A stretch of DNA of 5,401 bases, taken from positions 1 to 5,401 of the forward strand of contig DUTZ01000066.1 of assembly GCA_012841845.1 (NCBI GenBank), in the 5' to 3' direction. The stretch is from Actinomycetales bacterium. GTDB taxonomy: Bacteria; Actinomycetota; Actinomycetes; Mycobacteriales; Mycobacteriaceae. The position numbers were made by a program, and so were the translations under genes. Below, one piece after another: positions 5,384 to 5,401 of this stretch (its first letter is position 1; the number at the start of each line of letters is the position of its first letter). Below the pieces are notes generated by a model. That model was not told where the DNA came from. It saw nothing but the letters and a program-made list of their open reading frames with translations, and did not search any database.

Positions 5384-5401
5384 TCAGGACTCGTACTGCG
5401 A
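5384..5401 (-). CDS. ectB: Probable last codons of ectB (partial)
   Basis: Only 18 bases are present, reading SQYES and then TGA at 5386-5384. The frame is chosen because all five third positions are G or C, as in the neighbouring genes. The two other frames (one stopping at 5366-5364, one at 5349-5347 overlapping the ectC ATG) have much poorer third positions. That this is ectB, the diaminobutyrate aminotransferase, is inferred from the usual ectA-ectB-ectC order and not from the few residues visible. It would leave 33 bp to ectC, holding the ectC ribosome binding site. Confidence 0.35.
   Translation of the reverse strand, partial: SQYES

Noticed and set aside
1..5401. CRISPR arrays, tRNA or rRNA genes, insertion sequences, phage or defence genes
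   Set aside because: No regularly spaced repeats, transposase or integrase motifs, or tRNA-like cloverleaf segments were seen when reading both strands.

Overview
The window is very GC-rich, with strong G/C preference at third codon positions, GTG as well as ATG starts and 4-bp start/stop overlaps. With DUF2332 and PIG-L genes and an ectoine locus, this points to a high-GC actinobacterium. No species can be named from the sequence alone.

Layout. On the plus strand, the window opens inside the 3' half of a DUF2332 gene (1-471). A roughly 200-bp structured intergenic region follows (472-672), and then a PIG-L family zinc deacetylase (673-1536). On the minus strand, read right to left, come the likely last codons of ectB at the window edge, ectC (ectoine synthase, 5350-4928), a gap of about 97 bp with a strong hairpin, and a tight three-gene cassette. 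The cassette is a flavin-containing monooxygenase (4830-3442), a BASS-family (bile acid:Na+ symporter-like) transporter (3445-2495) and an extended short-chain dehydrogenase/epimerase (2498-1557). The PIG-L and SDR genes converge with only 20 bp between their stops.

How the genes work together. EctC closes the ring of N-gamma-acetyl-diaminobutyrate to make the compatible solute ectoine. The monooxygenase, transporter and SDR genes overlap by 4 bp at each junction (GTGA and ATGA), so they are almost certainly co-transcribed and translationally coupled. They plausibly act on one small-molecule substrate by oxygenation, membrane transport of an organic anion or keto acid, and redox or sugar-type modification. 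That substrate is not known. Whether the cassette is linked to ectoine or osmolyte metabolism or is only a neighbour is open: a hairpin separates them, and ectD is absent from the place next to ectC where it often lies.

Points most worth a second look: a 19-nt imperfect inverted repeat (17 of 19 paired) in the 472-672 gap; a perfect 16-bp tandem duplication carrying a -10-like motif directly before the PIG-L GTG start, suggesting a leaderless transcript; an arginine in the transporter where characterised BASS proteins have a sodium-2-site glutamine; and the uncharacterised monooxygenase-transporter-SDR cassette itself. Most other long open frames are antisense or out-of-frame shadows typical of GC-rich DNA.
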